Origin: Parelaphostrongylus tenuis
Taxonomy: Eukaryota > Nematoda > Chromadorea > Rhabditida > Metastrongylidae
Reading direction: 5' to 3'
Assembly (NCBI GenBank): GCA_019055375.1
Contig: JAHQIW010007284.1
Coordinates: forward strand, 248,001 to 312,000
DNA: 64,000 nucleotides
Shown one piece after another: positions 1 through 12,677 of this stretch. The notes under the pieces were generated by a model. The model had not been told where the DNA came from, ran no database searches, and worked only from the letters and a program-made list of their open reading frames with translations. Position 1 is the first letter of the stretch. Every line of letters starts with the position of its first letter. Made by a program: the position numbers and the translations under genes.

Positions 1-641
1 TTGCACATTGCGCAGAAAACATGTTCTAACGTGATATGAACGGGTCGTCGTCGTATGGCGTTAATGAAATCGCGCTTGTATTTAGCAGTTTGCACGTCTC
101 TGAATCGGTCGGTTTATTTCTAAATGCTCTTCTGATTTCTTTCAATCGATTTATATTCAGATTATTTCTTTCATACAATTCTATTATCAGAACATTCTTC
201 TCAATGTAACTGTAGTCTCTTTTCTCTTCATTGTGAATGATAATAATTCCTCAGAAAAGTTATTACGAATTCTGAGCGTTTCAAAAGTGAAATCTGTAAT
301 CAGTCTTATATCAAAAAGTACGGCTACGTTTATGTTTTATGTGTAAATTCACTAATGCAGTGAATGTGAATTTGGCTTCAACAGCGATTTGCATAGCCCA
401 GCTTATGAATAATGGTGAAGTGTTTTATCCTTCACAAACGTCTATGCGAACAATTGCCCCCCGACACCTCAAAAATATGAGGCAGTTAGCTTGTTGGCCC
501 CATAGACATTGCAAACGAGCGACACACAACAGTATCACCTCATTACTCTATACTCTACCGTCCGTAGTCGCAAATCTGATTGTAAAGATGAGTAAAGCGG
601 CATTATCGTTAGGGCCACCGCTCAACTGCAAAAACTTTATA

Positions 642-644
<3 letters not shown>

Positions 645-684
<40 letters not shown>
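645..684. repeat. (CT)n microsatellite
   Basis: An uninterrupted CT/TC dinucleotide run of about 40 bases. It creates a spurious Ser-Leu repeat in translated frames. Confidence 0.95.
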
Positions 685-686
<2 letters not shown>

Positions 687-1115
687 AAAAAACAATTCCG
701 TTTGTTGTTCAACTAAATAGTAGTTGGAAAGAGAAAGGAGAATGAGAGGCAACATCATGGTGCGTGCATGCGACACACATTATCCATCTGCTATGGTCGG
801 CACGCTGCCATTGAGCACTCGGTTGTCTTCTTGACGCGCCGTCGCACCGCAATTATCATTTCTGCCATGGAGTCAGAGATATTTCATTTGAAACAACCTC
901 AATTCTCGTCTCACCCTGTCTCGGCCGGACGCCAACGCGTCAGCGGCAATGGCGGTCGTTGCTTTTGCAACTCCTCACACTCATCTCTACATTCGCCTTC
1001 TCGTCCCGTCCCGTCCCGTCGAATCGCTCCCCTTTTCCCTCCCCTCTTAACATCCTGCCGCCGCCACCGTCGATGGCCGCAGAGACCTCGCCATATCGCA
1101 TTCACGAATCGGCTA

Positions 1116-1205
1116 CTGCTGCTGCTGTTGTTGTTGTTGCCATTGTTGTTGTTGCTGTTGTTGTTGTTGTTGTTGTTGTTGCTGCTGTTGCTGTTGCTGT
1201 TGTGC
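1116..1205. repeat. TTG/CTG triplet repeat
   Basis: About 90 bases of interspersed TTG and CTG triplets. Depending on frame it reads as poly-Leu, poly-Val/Ala or poly-Cys, and it accounts for the overlapping open frames between 768 and 1,381. Uniform triplets with no coding flank argue for a simple repeat and not a homopolymeric protein tract. Confidence 0.9.
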
Positions 1206-2067
1206 TGAAAGCGAAGCAGATCGTAGCTACTACGCCTTTAATGACTTTGGCCCTTTTGTCTCCTTCCTCGCATTCGTTTCCCCCTACTGCTTCCTTTTCT
1301 ATTAAAGCATCGTATTTTCGGTTATTGACTCCTCCTGTTGCACCTTATTGTTCATTCAACTATGTGAAACGTTACGTCTGAGCAGCTCATTGTTGCCGTC
1401 GTTTCTAGCGTGAGTTGAAATCGATGCACCACCTAATTATTACTACGAGACCTAACTCTTGTTCTTCTTCTACGCGTTGTCCATTAATTTTTTCTTGTCT
1501 CTACGAATGGTTTAATGTGCACGTGAGATCGTTTCGAGTGAGAGGCTCATGCGGTATGATTGCATGAAAAAAAAAGAGATGGTCTGCATTACTACCGAAT
1601 GTGACAACGAGTTTAGAGAGACGGACGGGACGATGATGTGACGTCGTGAAAAGGTGTGAATGACCGTTGCTGTGGTGTGTATGTGTAGATGTGTGCATTT
1701 TCGATTAATGTCTGAGACGCTCCATAGGCTATATGATGTTTCGTTGTGGTGATCCCGACCTCCACGAGAGGTCGAGTGACCGGCTCATTAACCAACAGAT
1801 GTTCACCTCTCATATTCCTCGTGCTCAGCGTGGAGAGAAACAACTGATTGGTTTTTCACTCAAATTTCAGCGTGTGCGTATTGCATTAGTAGCCAGGGGG
1901 ATGTATGCGGAGAATAGACATATGCGTGTGTTCAACGTCTAGTCTAGTAGTCAGTCCACTCACACTCGTTTCACCCTCTTCACACTGTGCTGCTTGGAGT
2001 CATCATTCTCATAATAATAAAGCACATTGAGTTCCGTATGAGGAAGTAGACTAGTGCTTACAAATAT

Positions 2068-2105
2068 CCCCCCCCCCCCTCCCCTTCCCCCTCCCCCTCA
2101 CTCTC
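2068..2105. repeat. Poly-C / pyrimidine run
   Basis: A run of about 12 C residues followed by C-rich pyrimidine blocks. Confidence 0.85.
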
Positions 2106-2922
2106 CTTCTATCATTTCATTCGTCTCTCCCCGCGAACGAATCCTAATTTGCCAATCCCAACACAGCAAGTGACAAGTCGCCCAATTTCATTCCTAGGCA
2201 ATAGTCATGCAGTGTTGATTGCCTTATTATATCTAGCACTTATTTCTGTAGCTTTCACCGTTTTTGAGGCTAATGAGAATACCTCATTACCATAGCGATT
2301 CGCTGGCAAACCATCATTACCTAACAAGCAATGCAACAGTAATGTCTAGTGTCTTCTCCAATCTCGTACTGCTTCTGCCGATTTCGTATGCATCGATTTC
2401 ATTAGTGAAGAGGCGTATTTCTCTCTATGAAAAGCTCAGAGAGTAAATGGATTTCCAGTTTTATTTTCGGTAAGCGTTTTATACCAAGGTGTCAACTCAT
2501 TTCGTTAATGAACAAATCCTCGGAGTACTTAGTCGCTGATGTCGTCTCATACGAAACAAGTCTATTTGGACAAATCCAATCGAACTTTTTCCAAAGTGAC
2601 TCTGGCTTATTTTTTCTCGGCGTTCTTCTGTGATTTAGCCCTTACCTTGCATCAGCATGCACTGAAGTTCAGGAAAAAATGGCGCATATGATCATGACGA
2701 TGACAGTCTGCTTTTTGCACGTTAATGCCCACTGTAAATTCCGCTGATACTATTCGTGTTCTTTGCTCACTAGTAAAGATTACAAAATAGTGACTTTTTG
2801 ATATTGGCAGATATCTACAATGTACGTCAAAAGTTAAGCCAGATATCTACAATTTAGGCCATGCTCTGAGTAATGGAACTGCAAGTTCTCTACTAATGTA
2901 TATGTAATGAGAAAAGAGGCGT

Positions 2923-3030
2923 TTGTGCGAATTTGTGTCGTTTGATAATAATGAATGCACTGATGCATTCACTGCTGTTAATGACGTTCGTTCACTTGAC
3001 TCTCTGATGAAAGCTATTAAGGAGGAAGGT
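2923..3030 (+). CDS. Possible 5' exon, unrecognised product
   Basis: An ATG-initiated frame of 36 codons ends exactly at a strong GTAAGT donor (3,031). The end of the peptide, around LDSLMKAIKEE, looks like an amphipathic helix. A second open stretch in the same frame follows at 3,181-3,342 beyond a TG-rich gap that could be an intron, but no good acceptor was found for it. The product is not recognised. It could be an early exon of the plus-strand gene at 12.7-17 kb, a separate gene, or chance. Confidence 0.25.
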
Positions 3031-3051
3031 AAGTATTGCTCTTCTTCGATG

Positions 3052-3160
3052 GTGTGTGTACGTGTATGTCTGTGTGTGTTCCTGTGTCTGTCTGTCTGTC
3101 TATGGTGTGTGCCTGTGGATATACACATATGTATGTGTATATATGTATATTGCATATATG
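3052..3160. repeat. Degenerate TG/TCTG-rich tract
   Basis: TG-rich and TCTG-rich simple sequence grading into TATATG. It most likely lies inside an intron if the neighbouring exon candidates are real. Confidence 0.7.
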
Positions 3161-3180
3161 GGATTTCGGCTATTACATCA

Positions 3181-3342
3181 TCCGTGAGCGGTCGGTTGAT
3201 TTTCTTTCCTACCTCTGCTTATGATTTCGGCCTAACACCATCTCCGAATCAACTAATGGGAAGCCTGAGCGAGGATCCGTCGCCGAATCCCATTTCTTGG
3301 AAACGACATCATGAGGACCAGAAAAGCCCTCGCAAGGTTACG
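3181..3342 (+). CDS. Possible exon (Ser/Pro-rich), unrecognised
   Basis: One frame reads a plausible Ser/Pro-rich segment containing TPSPNQLMGSLSEDPSPNP and ends at a weak GTTACG donor. The base composition is GC-richer than the surroundings and the other two plus frames are also open for long stretches, so the reading frame cannot be fixed. No TTTCAG-type acceptor precedes it. Kept only as a candidate. Confidence 0.2.
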
Positions 3343-6300
3343 TCAGGAAACTAAGGAATATCATGTGCACGACCAGCAATATACCATTTGGACGATGTGC
3401 TGGGACTAGTGAAGACGGACTATGTAAGTTTTATGTAAGTAATATGTGTATATGTAGGCGTCGACTTAGCGAGATATGGTAAGCAATAGTGTTAGCTGTT
3501 GCGCTTTGGTGTGAAAGCGTCGTCGGGTGGCTCCGGTGGTGGTGTAGCGTTAGTTGGTGAAGAGAATGCCGCGTGTCAATACTGTATTGGTGTCATGCGT
3601 GTTTGTCTTCATACGCGGAGAGCGCTCTTCGAAACTCTACACCCATTGGAAATGCATCTCCCGCTGCCCGTACTCCGTTTGGCTTCCCGTTCCCATATTA
3701 CAAGTACTCAATAGAGACTTCACATCCACTTGTTTATCATCAACATCATTCTTCATGTCGTTTACTCGTTTTTGACGAAGTACGTTGAAACCTCGCGAAG
3801 AAGCTTGATTCAGAAAATCTAGGTAGTACTGTAAAGCACTCAAATAACACTCGAATGAAAAGCAGTTCTGTCAAGGTCTGACTAGGCGGTAATCAGAGGG
3901 TCAGGCGAATGAGATTTGAGAACTCAAACGTCTTGACGATAGAGGTGCCTTGTTGAGCTAAAGGTACGTGTATTATAGTGTCCTTGCTATGCGAAATCCT
4001 TACATCGTTTATTGTGGTTTTCTCGAAATTGTTCTAATCTTAACGAAAGGATTGATTGGTTAGAAAAAAATTTTCTGTGACCTATCAAGTCGTCCTCTAT
4101 TCATTACTTTCAACTAAAACGAAGATTTCTTCTATCCGCCGATTTTCATTGGTTTTCTGAAATGATAGCTTAGCTCGAAATCTCTTCATGAATGCGCTTG
4201 AACCACTTATTACTGATGTACTTTCCTCACTTTCATACCCTTCATTACAGTGCAAATCGTTAGCTGAGTTGTGGAGCGTTATGCCCTTTCCAAGAATAGA
4301 AAAGTATGATTTCAGAGATTGTTTATCAGATTCTTCCGTCCATTTTAAAATTTATATAAGATGCGTGACTTACAATTAGCTACTCTCTTTTCATTTACAT
4401 AAAATCGCCGAGTCACCAGCTGGTGAATAGCATCTCAAAATTATACGTTTATTGTAATGCATAGAGTTTTCTTTATGAAAAGCTAAAGCGCCAAAACCGA
4501 AACGAATTTTTGCATCAGCTCTAAATGAAGCTTCAGTTGCCATTGTAAGAATCGGTTCTTCCCACAATGTAGACTCGCTTCAACTCGTTGTGTGCATTTC
4601 CATATCTTTGTTTACAATTTATAAATAGTAACTAAGCAAAAAAGCGTATGTGTTGGTTACTGTTTCCTCTAATGATTTATGCCAATGTGGTCCGTCCGAC
4701 AGAAAGCAGTGGCGCTTACATAAAATCAGTTTAAATGTCTAGTTCTTAGTACTTAGTAAACATGTTTAGAAGTCTCGAAATTGTTAAGCAGTCGCACACA
4801 AATAGTCATTTGTGGTTATTCTTATGGAGAAGGGAGACGATAGATTTCCATCATTGGTTGACTGAAACAATCGCCGTCATCCGTACCTGGTCGACGCTGA
4901 ATCTGTGTGGTGAATCCTATGAATAGCCTCGAAAAACACCAGTTAGTGGTGGACCGGCGTATGGTGCGATTCGCGTGACATCTTACAGGTTTATCGTCGG
5001 CAACTTTAGTTACGGCTCACTAGAAGGCGAGCATTACTGTTGCACTCACACACATACGCGCGTAGCCAATTTCCCTAATGGCGTCGTGCACAAGTGTGAA
5101 TAACACTGCCGCTCTATTACGACCGCGCTTTTCCTATTCCTCGCATGACTTACTAATATTGTAATGTAGAACTCGCACACGAGACGACTGCTAGGCACCC
5201 TTTTTATGGTAATGTAGGTAAAACCTTCTTGTAGGGATTCTGTTTTGGTCCCTCCAAAATGATGCGAAACTCATCTCGTCTTAAACCACTCTCAACTGTA
5301 CGATTAACTTCCCCGGAACACGTCACCGTAAACGAAGTATGTAGCCGAGAGTTCAGCGCACGTAGACCAAGTGTGTTTGTGATTCATGGGTTTTACTACA
5401 AACTGAAGAGAAAAATATGGTATCGTCCTGAAGTTGGTCACACTTCATTGCTTAGCACAGAAGGCCAAACTATTCGACAGACCATCCGACCCACTGACCG
5501 ATCAACACCGACCGTTGCTGCGCACAGTGGGAGATAATTAGCGACAGTGTAGCGCCAGTAATGTAATTTACCTTGACTACGCAGCTTTTCGCTCTGTTTG
5601 CCAATCAATATATTTCAACCCTTTCTTTCAGTTTTTGCAGCAGTAACGCGTTGCGTAAACGATTGAGGATCGGTGAGCGTCATGTGTGGTCCGCTCAGTT
5701 CGGACAACCTCTGTCTTCGTGATGTACGCAAATATAAACCAGAAGAGGAACGCCGACGATGACCCATATGAAAGATTAGGTATTGTCTGTATGTGTGGCT
5801 GTATATTTATATTTATGTGTGAGGCGGGATTTGCGTCTCGGAGCGACGAGAGCACTCGTTTCACGCCACATCGCGTGCCTTCATCATCCTATCAGGAATT
5901 GTATACATATCTTACGGTAATTCTGACTGTCGTATACTCACTAATTCGTTTTCAGGGCACTTTCTGTCCCTATAATAGTTCATTTTTCCGCTTCTTCAGC
6001 AGTGCTGCCACCGCTGGATGTTAGTGCACCGCGCGTCGGGGCGACTCTGAAGAGGCAGCGTGCCAAACTGATGCAGTTTCCACTTTGCAAATAAAATATT
6101 TTCTTTGAAACCCGAGACGCATCGGGATTTCGTGGATGGGATAACGGCGAGAGCAAGAGGGAGGATAGGACCCACCCCACATACGATCATTTTCATTGAT
6201 ATACTGGAGCGGAGCGCCCGGCACCGCGTGCACGAATCGAGTGCTTGTGGTCCAATGCTTATGATTTCAGCACCTTGCAATAGTGTTATAAAGTTTTTGT

Positions 6301-7327
6301 CTCTATGTAAAGATTCTTGTGAAGACTGTTAAAGATTTACTTTCTTGTTATTTGCTTGAAGTAATGAGTGAGTCACTATTTGATCTTCTTTATTATCCTT
6401 TGCTTTCTTCTTCAACTGCAATCGGATGCATACACGGCGTGCACGAGCCTTCCCTCTCCGCGCTCTATGTTTCACGCTCAAGCGATCGCGAACCTAGTCA
6501 CTCGACCACACACCTTCCATGGCTTTTCGCATGTGCATAATGAATATCCCTTCACTGTTTACTCAATAATCCTACCTCCATATGCAATCACTTATTAACT
6601 TCATGGCATACATCGTAGAGGGAATCATTTACTCGCACCGTTCACTTCAAATGGTCGACTCTCCAGATTCATACTCATCAGGTTGGCGGCACACTCAAGC
6701 CACTCGTGTAATTGTTCTATTTCCACAAATACCTAGTGTTCTCGTTGTGAAAAACGTATTGTCAAACTTCTTGCTCTAAGTGTTCACATCATGATACGTA
6801 GCGTTCTATCATGGTAATTTTTACAACTGACAAGCATATGCGAAGAATCCTTAGCATTGTCATTTTAAATCTTGTTCTCTAGAATCACATCTTTGGAGAC
6901 CCAAAATTCCATAAATTTGCATCTATAATGTTCTAATCACATTTTGACTCCATTTCTCTATTTCACTTAATCTGTTTTGCGATTTCATTATTGTACTAAA
7001 TCCGCTTCGTTATTGCTTCTCACGATTTCTATGCATTTACGTCTGCCGCAAACCGCCATGCTCAACGTCCTTAACCATAGATGTTTTCAGGCCGGTCTAC
7101 TCTGTGGAAGGTTGGCGGCATGCCGCAACAAGAGGAAAACCGGTCCGTTTTCTTCATGGAAGCGCAAAAACGGCGCAATAATAATGTTGTTTATTTACTT
7201 TATTGTTGGTGCATGTTGAGTGTCAAAGTCACAGCGATAGGGAGTTGCGCGAATCCTCTACATGTGTGGAACTACTGTCTACCACTGTGGGGGGTATATG
7301 ATGTTATGTAGTATAGTGTACTAACGC

Positions 7328-7432
7328 ACAAAGGTTATATATTTATATAAATATATATATATACATATATGTGCACACCTATATACGTATATATAAACGT
7401 ATATGTATGTATACATGCATACACATATATAC
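7328..7432. repeat. AT/ATAC microsatellite
   Basis: Alternating TATATA, ATACAT and GTATAT units with no coding capacity. Confidence 0.85.
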
Positions 7433-8744
7433 GCGTTTCAGTGATACATACGTCTTCATCATTTATAGGTAAAGCAATCCGACTTGATCTTGTAACTCAT
7501 AGTCGGCTTTTCGAAAATATCTCCGTAGCCAGTGCGATGAGTGCATAACGTTGCTCCTTTTTTCCATAGGTGTTTGGAATCTTAGCGTCAGAAAATCCCC
7601 TCCTTTTATATGTGTTTCATTAGACATTCAATGCTGTTGTCGTGGGCACTAAATTCTGCGCGCGTGTATTTGGAAATTGAGTGTATGTAGTGTGTCTATT
7701 CAGTGATGTCTGTGTAATAGCGTGTATTTATGTGTGATTGTGAGCAGGTGTGTGTATATATCTATGTCTGTGTGAATATGCATGTATAGGTGAGTTTGTG
7801 TTTAGTGTATGTAAACGTAGGAAGGTGTGTATATAGATGTTGTATGCTTACATTTCTATGTACCAATGTCTAGCTACCTCACAAGGTTTTGTTGAAAACT
7901 CACTAACAATTTGCTTCTCTTCCCAAAACTCATTGATTTTATAGTAGTTTTCTTAGTTTTATGGTATCTACGTGATATTTTAGCCAGGTTTAACTTTATG
8001 GTAAGGTGTTTTAGAAATACGGGTACGGACGACGTGTGTCATAATAATCTCGTCGCCACGGATATGCGGGTCCGTCTTCAGACACAACCTCGTGACATCA
8101 CTCCGGTCAGAATTTGATTTTCTTACTCTCATTATTACGAAAGGTAATAGTATACACAATTCTTTTGAAATAGTACCGTTATAGTAACAGTTTCACTTTG
8201 GTATTTGTGAAAAGTGAAGAAAATAATCAAAATATGTTGGATGCACACATCAAAATTAATATGGACCTGACAAAGAAACGAATTTGATTTTTTAAGTGAC
8301 GCTTCTATCTCATGTGAGGTCGTTTATCCTTCATTCTGTACGAATAAGTGCTAAACTTCCAAGTACACATAGTATCATAAGCGATACTTTGATAATACTC
8401 ACGCACTACTTAGCGTTTGTGAAATCTAGTCGGTGTGTTGCGTGGGTGGTTTATCTGTTTCTTTGCGAATCACTCGGTCAAAATGCGTCGCAAAAGTTGG
8501 AAAATAGGCATAAACACACTCATTGGTCGGTCCCGGAAGGAATTGATGCTTGGTTAGATTGTGTGAGCACGGGTTGGTTAGTGTCTGTTGCTGCCTCCCG
8601 TCTCATGATCTGATATCGCGCCGTTAGCAGCAGCAACAGCACCGTTTTGCGTGTTCGATTAGTGCAGAGTGGAGAACGTTAAAGTATTCTTCTAGACTAA
8701 ATCGTTTCTGATGTCTATCCACTTCCCCCATCATCTCTGAACAG

Positions 8745-8803
8745 CTAACGGAGAGTATTCAAGAAGAATGGGACCGCCATACACAACTCTGAAAGATGCT
8801 TGA
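8745..8803 (+). CDS. Possible terminal exon A
   Basis: A pyrimidine-rich stretch and CTGAACAG acceptor precede a short open exon that ends in TGA. After two phase bases the frame gives 18 residues ending in MGPPYTTLKDA. The required phase (two bases completing a codon) is the same as for the candidate at 10,081, so both could be alternative last exons of one upstream gene. Product unknown; chance is quite possible at this length. Confidence 0.2.
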
Positions 8804-10080
8804 TATTTCTGTGCTGAAGAGATCCAAAAGATTTGAAAGTTCTAAAATGTTTTGGTAATTTGGCTCTCTAGGAACCATACGATGGATCAGTATCGCTAAT
8901 AATGCTCAGGTTTAGTGCAGAGTTTTCACCTCTAGTATCATAGCAAAAGTAGTATAAAAAAACCGTTAATAAGTAAAAACGACGAGAAATTCAGTTTAAA
9001 AAGAAGTCTGCAACAAATGTCAGAGATTAACTTTGATGATTAGAGATCGACTTATTGTTTGATGTGAGGAAACGTGCGGAGAACGAACGTTGTTGAGCTC
9101 CACTTGTTTTTCAAAAAGCATTTGCCGCTTTCATTACAATCCAACCCAGTTGGTCGTCCGCTTTTCATAGATTCACGAATTTTTTTTTCCTTTTCATGTA
9201 ACTCATCACGCGCCTATGAGTTTCTTATTTGATTATTTCAGTTCTTATTGTTTCTAAAGAACTCTCTGCATTTTCAAGCAGAGTCATCGGAGACATGATG
9301 ATCATGCAAAACATAGCGTAAATCTTCTCTCTCTCTTCATCGAATTTTGGCGTAGGCTTGTGGCATGCATCAAATGTCGTCATGTTAAATCGTACTAACG
9401 TTGTGCCAGTATTGGAAAATGTCGGAAGAACGTAAATTCATGTTTGTCTATTTTACAAAACTTGCCTATATGATGAAACACGACTAGAATTTGGTTAAGG
9501 AAACGACTCAAAAATGACCAAAAGTGAGAAGCATTTAGTCAGTTGTCTTTTCTCTATAAAAACCTGTGTTTCAAACTCATAATGCTGTTTTTGGTGAATG
9601 CGTGGCATAGTCACTCTTCTTATTAATTGACTATGACCAATCATTACTAGACTTGTCCGTATTATTACATCTAACTAAAATTCTTTTGAGTGTAAATGTT
9701 GTCGACCATTTTTATAGAATTTTTCAGGAATCCGTTTTTATAGAATTTTCCAGGAGAAGTGAACTCGATTGACCATTCATATTTATTGAATTCGCTGGTC
9801 GATAGAAAAATGTTTAGGAAATATCTATTCAAGAGTTGACAAGAATCTATCCACCACTTCTGCTTTTTCTTCCTAACTAACGAGTGACTGGTCATTCTGA
9901 ATAGAGTATCTTTGTGGTGGTACTCGTGATTGGAGAAATGTTATTATCCGTCGACGAGAATCAGATTGTAGATGCGGAACAATGTGACTCTGTGACAACG
10001 AATTCTTTATGTACTCCTCTTATCTAATTTGTTACTTAACGCTTCGTTTCCTAAATGCTAATCTGCCTCTCTGTTGCCAG

Positions 10081-10130
10081 GATCGTATGAAATTCCTCCT
10101 CATATCGAAAAAGAAAGCACTCTAAAATAG
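10081..10130 (+). CDS. Possible terminal exon B
   Basis: A good acceptor (CTGTTGCCAG after a pyrimidine tract) is followed by two phase bases and 15 codons, SYEIPPHIEKESTLK, then TAG. It shares its acceptor phase with the candidate at 8,745. No poly(A) signal is close. Unrecognised and weakly supported. Confidence 0.2.
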
Positions 10131-11739
10131 TGCAAATCTTAACATGATTTTATTTTGAACATATCATTATAGACACCTCTTCAACCATATGTAAAAGGCC
10201 AATCGGTGTTTTACAGTGCATTACAAATGTCATTGATATAATGAACATTAATCAAAAAGATTTTTCTCAGCATATTTATTTTCTTTTTCTTCACCAAAAA
10301 ATCCTTCTTTTTCTGTGAAAGAAAAATGTTCTCCGGAAAGTGGATAGGGTAATAGAATTCTTTGCTGTTGTCTTTAAGTAGGATTAAAATAGGAAGGCGA
10401 TGTGTAACACGTCAACTAATTGGATTTGGCTGTCTTTTTGATAATCAACTAGAGAATAATGTGTTGTTCGGCTTCATTTCCAAAAACGCTATGATTCCCT
10501 GTCATTGTTAGGTTTTATACTTTATATATTAGTTTTCAGTAACGCTAATTTTGAGGAACAAAGTATCAGCTATGAGATTTTTGAGCATTTTTGTTGCTTC
10601 TTCAAGTTACAAAACTAATCAAAAATAGTGCCTAGAATTTGGCTCAGGAACATTCACATCATAAAGTTCTTCGTACTTACACAACTGTATTTTTCGATCA
10701 TTTGAACATCGCGACAGTTTTTATGAAAGAATGAGACGAAAGGCAATTTAGTTCAGTCAACATCATTTGAGACGAATCAATTAGAAAGGTTCCAGATTCA
10801 AAGCAGTTTGTCTATCTGATAAGATTTTTTCTTCCAGAACTATCGTATCAATATCAAGCGTAACGTTGATATGTACTAACATTCGCTAGATAGCGCTCAT
10901 AAAAACAACTCGACTAACCATTCGTTCCATTCTAATCGATGGACATTTGAAGCATGATGGAAGACTCCGTATGTCCAAAGATATTCTTGTTCTAACATTG
11001 AAAAATGACACGACGTTTCCACTTTCGTAATCACCTCGTGAAACTTCTATTTCAAAACTACGGCATACATAGTGAATAGCACAGGAAACTTTGATTGAGT
11101 TAAGTCACTTGCTTATCTTAACTCCAAAAAGTAGGTGGACCTTTTCGTTAAGCAACAGTAAGTTTCCACACCTGCTTCATTTCTAGACACTTTCTTGAAA
11201 TTTCACTCCTATTTAATACAATAAATTCCAGCTGGACTATGTAATACAGGTGATCTGGTTGTACTGTATAAGAAGTATTTTTTTGATGCTAGATCTTCTT
11301 GCGTTAACAATTCGAGGTATTTCAATCGGCTAACACAAACTAGGGATGAATGTACTTTTTGGGTTTGCAAACAATGTGTACTATCAACAAGTAGTTAAAA
11401 ACACAAAGGCGACGTTTGAAAGCACGATCATGAAAGATTCGCTTCGACCAGTACATCGTACACAACGGATGCCATATTTCCTTGAAGTGTTCGTGTTGAA
11501 ATAAATTATTTTAATACGCATTTTCTCTTGAATTTTTATAGGTGAGAACTTATTTGGAATTATGTCACACTGAGTTATAATGCCGCGCATGTTATAATAG
11601 AATTTTTAGAACACTGACATCGATAGAAATAGTTGTGGTTTCCTAAAAAAATTGTACCATTATGAAAAGACATTTTGTACTTTTTTTTTAAACTTTGGAT
11701 GTTGGATGGGTTTTGGCTTGTTATTCTAAAAACTCACCA

Positions 11740-11817
11740 ATGACGGCCGTGAGGAAGAAAGAACAATCCCAGTTTTCTGGATTTCATCTTCAGATGCTTT
11801 GTGTCAGAGGAATTGGC
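11740..11817 (+). CDS. Possible first exon of the 12.7-17 kb gene
   Basis: Twenty-six codons from ATG, beginning MTAVRKKEQSQ, end at a GTAGTA donor in phase 0. That is the phase needed by the exon starting at 12,678. The basic N-terminus would fit a soluble protein. The donor is not a strong consensus and other frames nearby are open, so this is a guess at the 5' end. Confidence 0.25.
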
Positions 11818-12677
11818 GTAGTAATCACCAGCTTTTCCTGGTTCTGTACACTTCCGGATGCATGGATCAATCTTACTCTGCGTGTCAATGTGTGATATAA
11901 TCACTCACGTACCACATAACACCATACTATTCCGTCAAATGTGTCTGTGCTAACGGTTTATTCATGTGCTGATGAGAGGACATGGCATCGGTAACATATT
12001 CACTTTCTCACACTACGGTAAGTTTGGGTCGACTCTTCATACATTCAGACGATATATAAGGGTAGTTACAAACATCTTGGAACCCTAGTGGTTGCGGTGG
12101 TTAAATGTTTATCTAGCAATGCTTTGAAAGCGACGGCATTGGTGTGGGTACGATGTATGTGGTTGGTTGAATGTGAGTGAATGTGCGTGTGCTTATGTGT
12201 TCATGTGCGCGTGGTGTAATCGGAGAACAAGTTCATTGTGCTTTGCGAGCCGATGTATCGCTTACGGTTAGACGTCGCATTTCCAACTGGCGTCACTAAG
12301 CAGCTCAAACAGACACCGACCTTTTAGCGGCCATTTGTCATTTTGAACTCTTTGGGGAATTTTACGAGATGCAAAATTGTCTTCTTTCACTAAGTAATCG
12401 TCAACATCGATAGTGTTATCGTAGTCATCGTCAACACGGTGATTTTCAAATACATAATTATGCATAGGAATATATATCATTTGTACTTTAGAGAGTCGCT
12501 GCACTACGTTAGAACGAGTGCAGAGTTATTGGCAGCTCCCATAAAATCTTATAGGAATAGATTTTCCAAAAAGTTTCTATCAGATAAATTGAGCTTGTTG
12601 AAATTCGGGGATAAATCCGCTCTACCTCGAGTCGAAAACCGCATTTCACCTCAATACACTTATTAACCTAATTTCAG

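Larger units (their letters stand above)
1..2900. other. Low-complexity non-coding stretch
   Basis: No exon chain could be supported here. The stretch carries a CT dinucleotide run, TTG/CTG triplets, a poly-C/pyrimidine run and several overlapping frames that are open only because of simple sequence. It could be the upstream or promoter region of the plus-strand exon candidates that follow, but no specific promoter element is recognised. Confidence 0.5.
3800..11700. other. Mostly non-coding stretch with weak exon candidates
   Basis: About 8 kb of AT-rich DNA with TATA/TGTG microsatellite patches (7.33-7.43 kb and 7.67-7.85 kb), a GC-richer patch at 6.0-6.26 kb that is open on both strands, and a 23-bp tandem duplication near 9,709-9,757. 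Apart from the short terminal-exon candidates listed separately, no chain of in-phase exons was found. It may be the upstream introns and promoter of the gene whose 3' exons lie at 12.7-17 kb. Confidence 0.4.

Noticed and set aside
339..1381. Several overlapping 64-146-codon frames on both strands
   Set aside because: They run through the CT and TTG/CTG microsatellites, which have no stops in any frame; no splice-site or domain support.
3499..3843. Three plus frames and one minus frame open across the same ~300 bases, including NSTPIGNASPAARTPFGF
   Set aside because: Four simultaneous open frames in GC-richer DNA mean openness is not informative; no matching acceptor and donor pair could be chosen.
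5686..6024. 112-codon frame containing NINQKRNADDDPYERL
   Set aside because: Part of it looks coding, but a second frame across the same bases is equally open and the TG-rich continuation is simple sequence.
5980..6332. Overlapping 66-94-codon frames on both strands
   Set aside because: The GC-rich patch lacks stops on both strands; no splice sites or recognised motif.
12268..12504. 78-codon minus-strand frame with an Asp-rich stretch (DDDYDNTIDVDDYL)
   Set aside because: The Asp run comes from GTC/ATC-rich simple sequence; no splice partners on that strand and it is flanked by the plus-strand gene.
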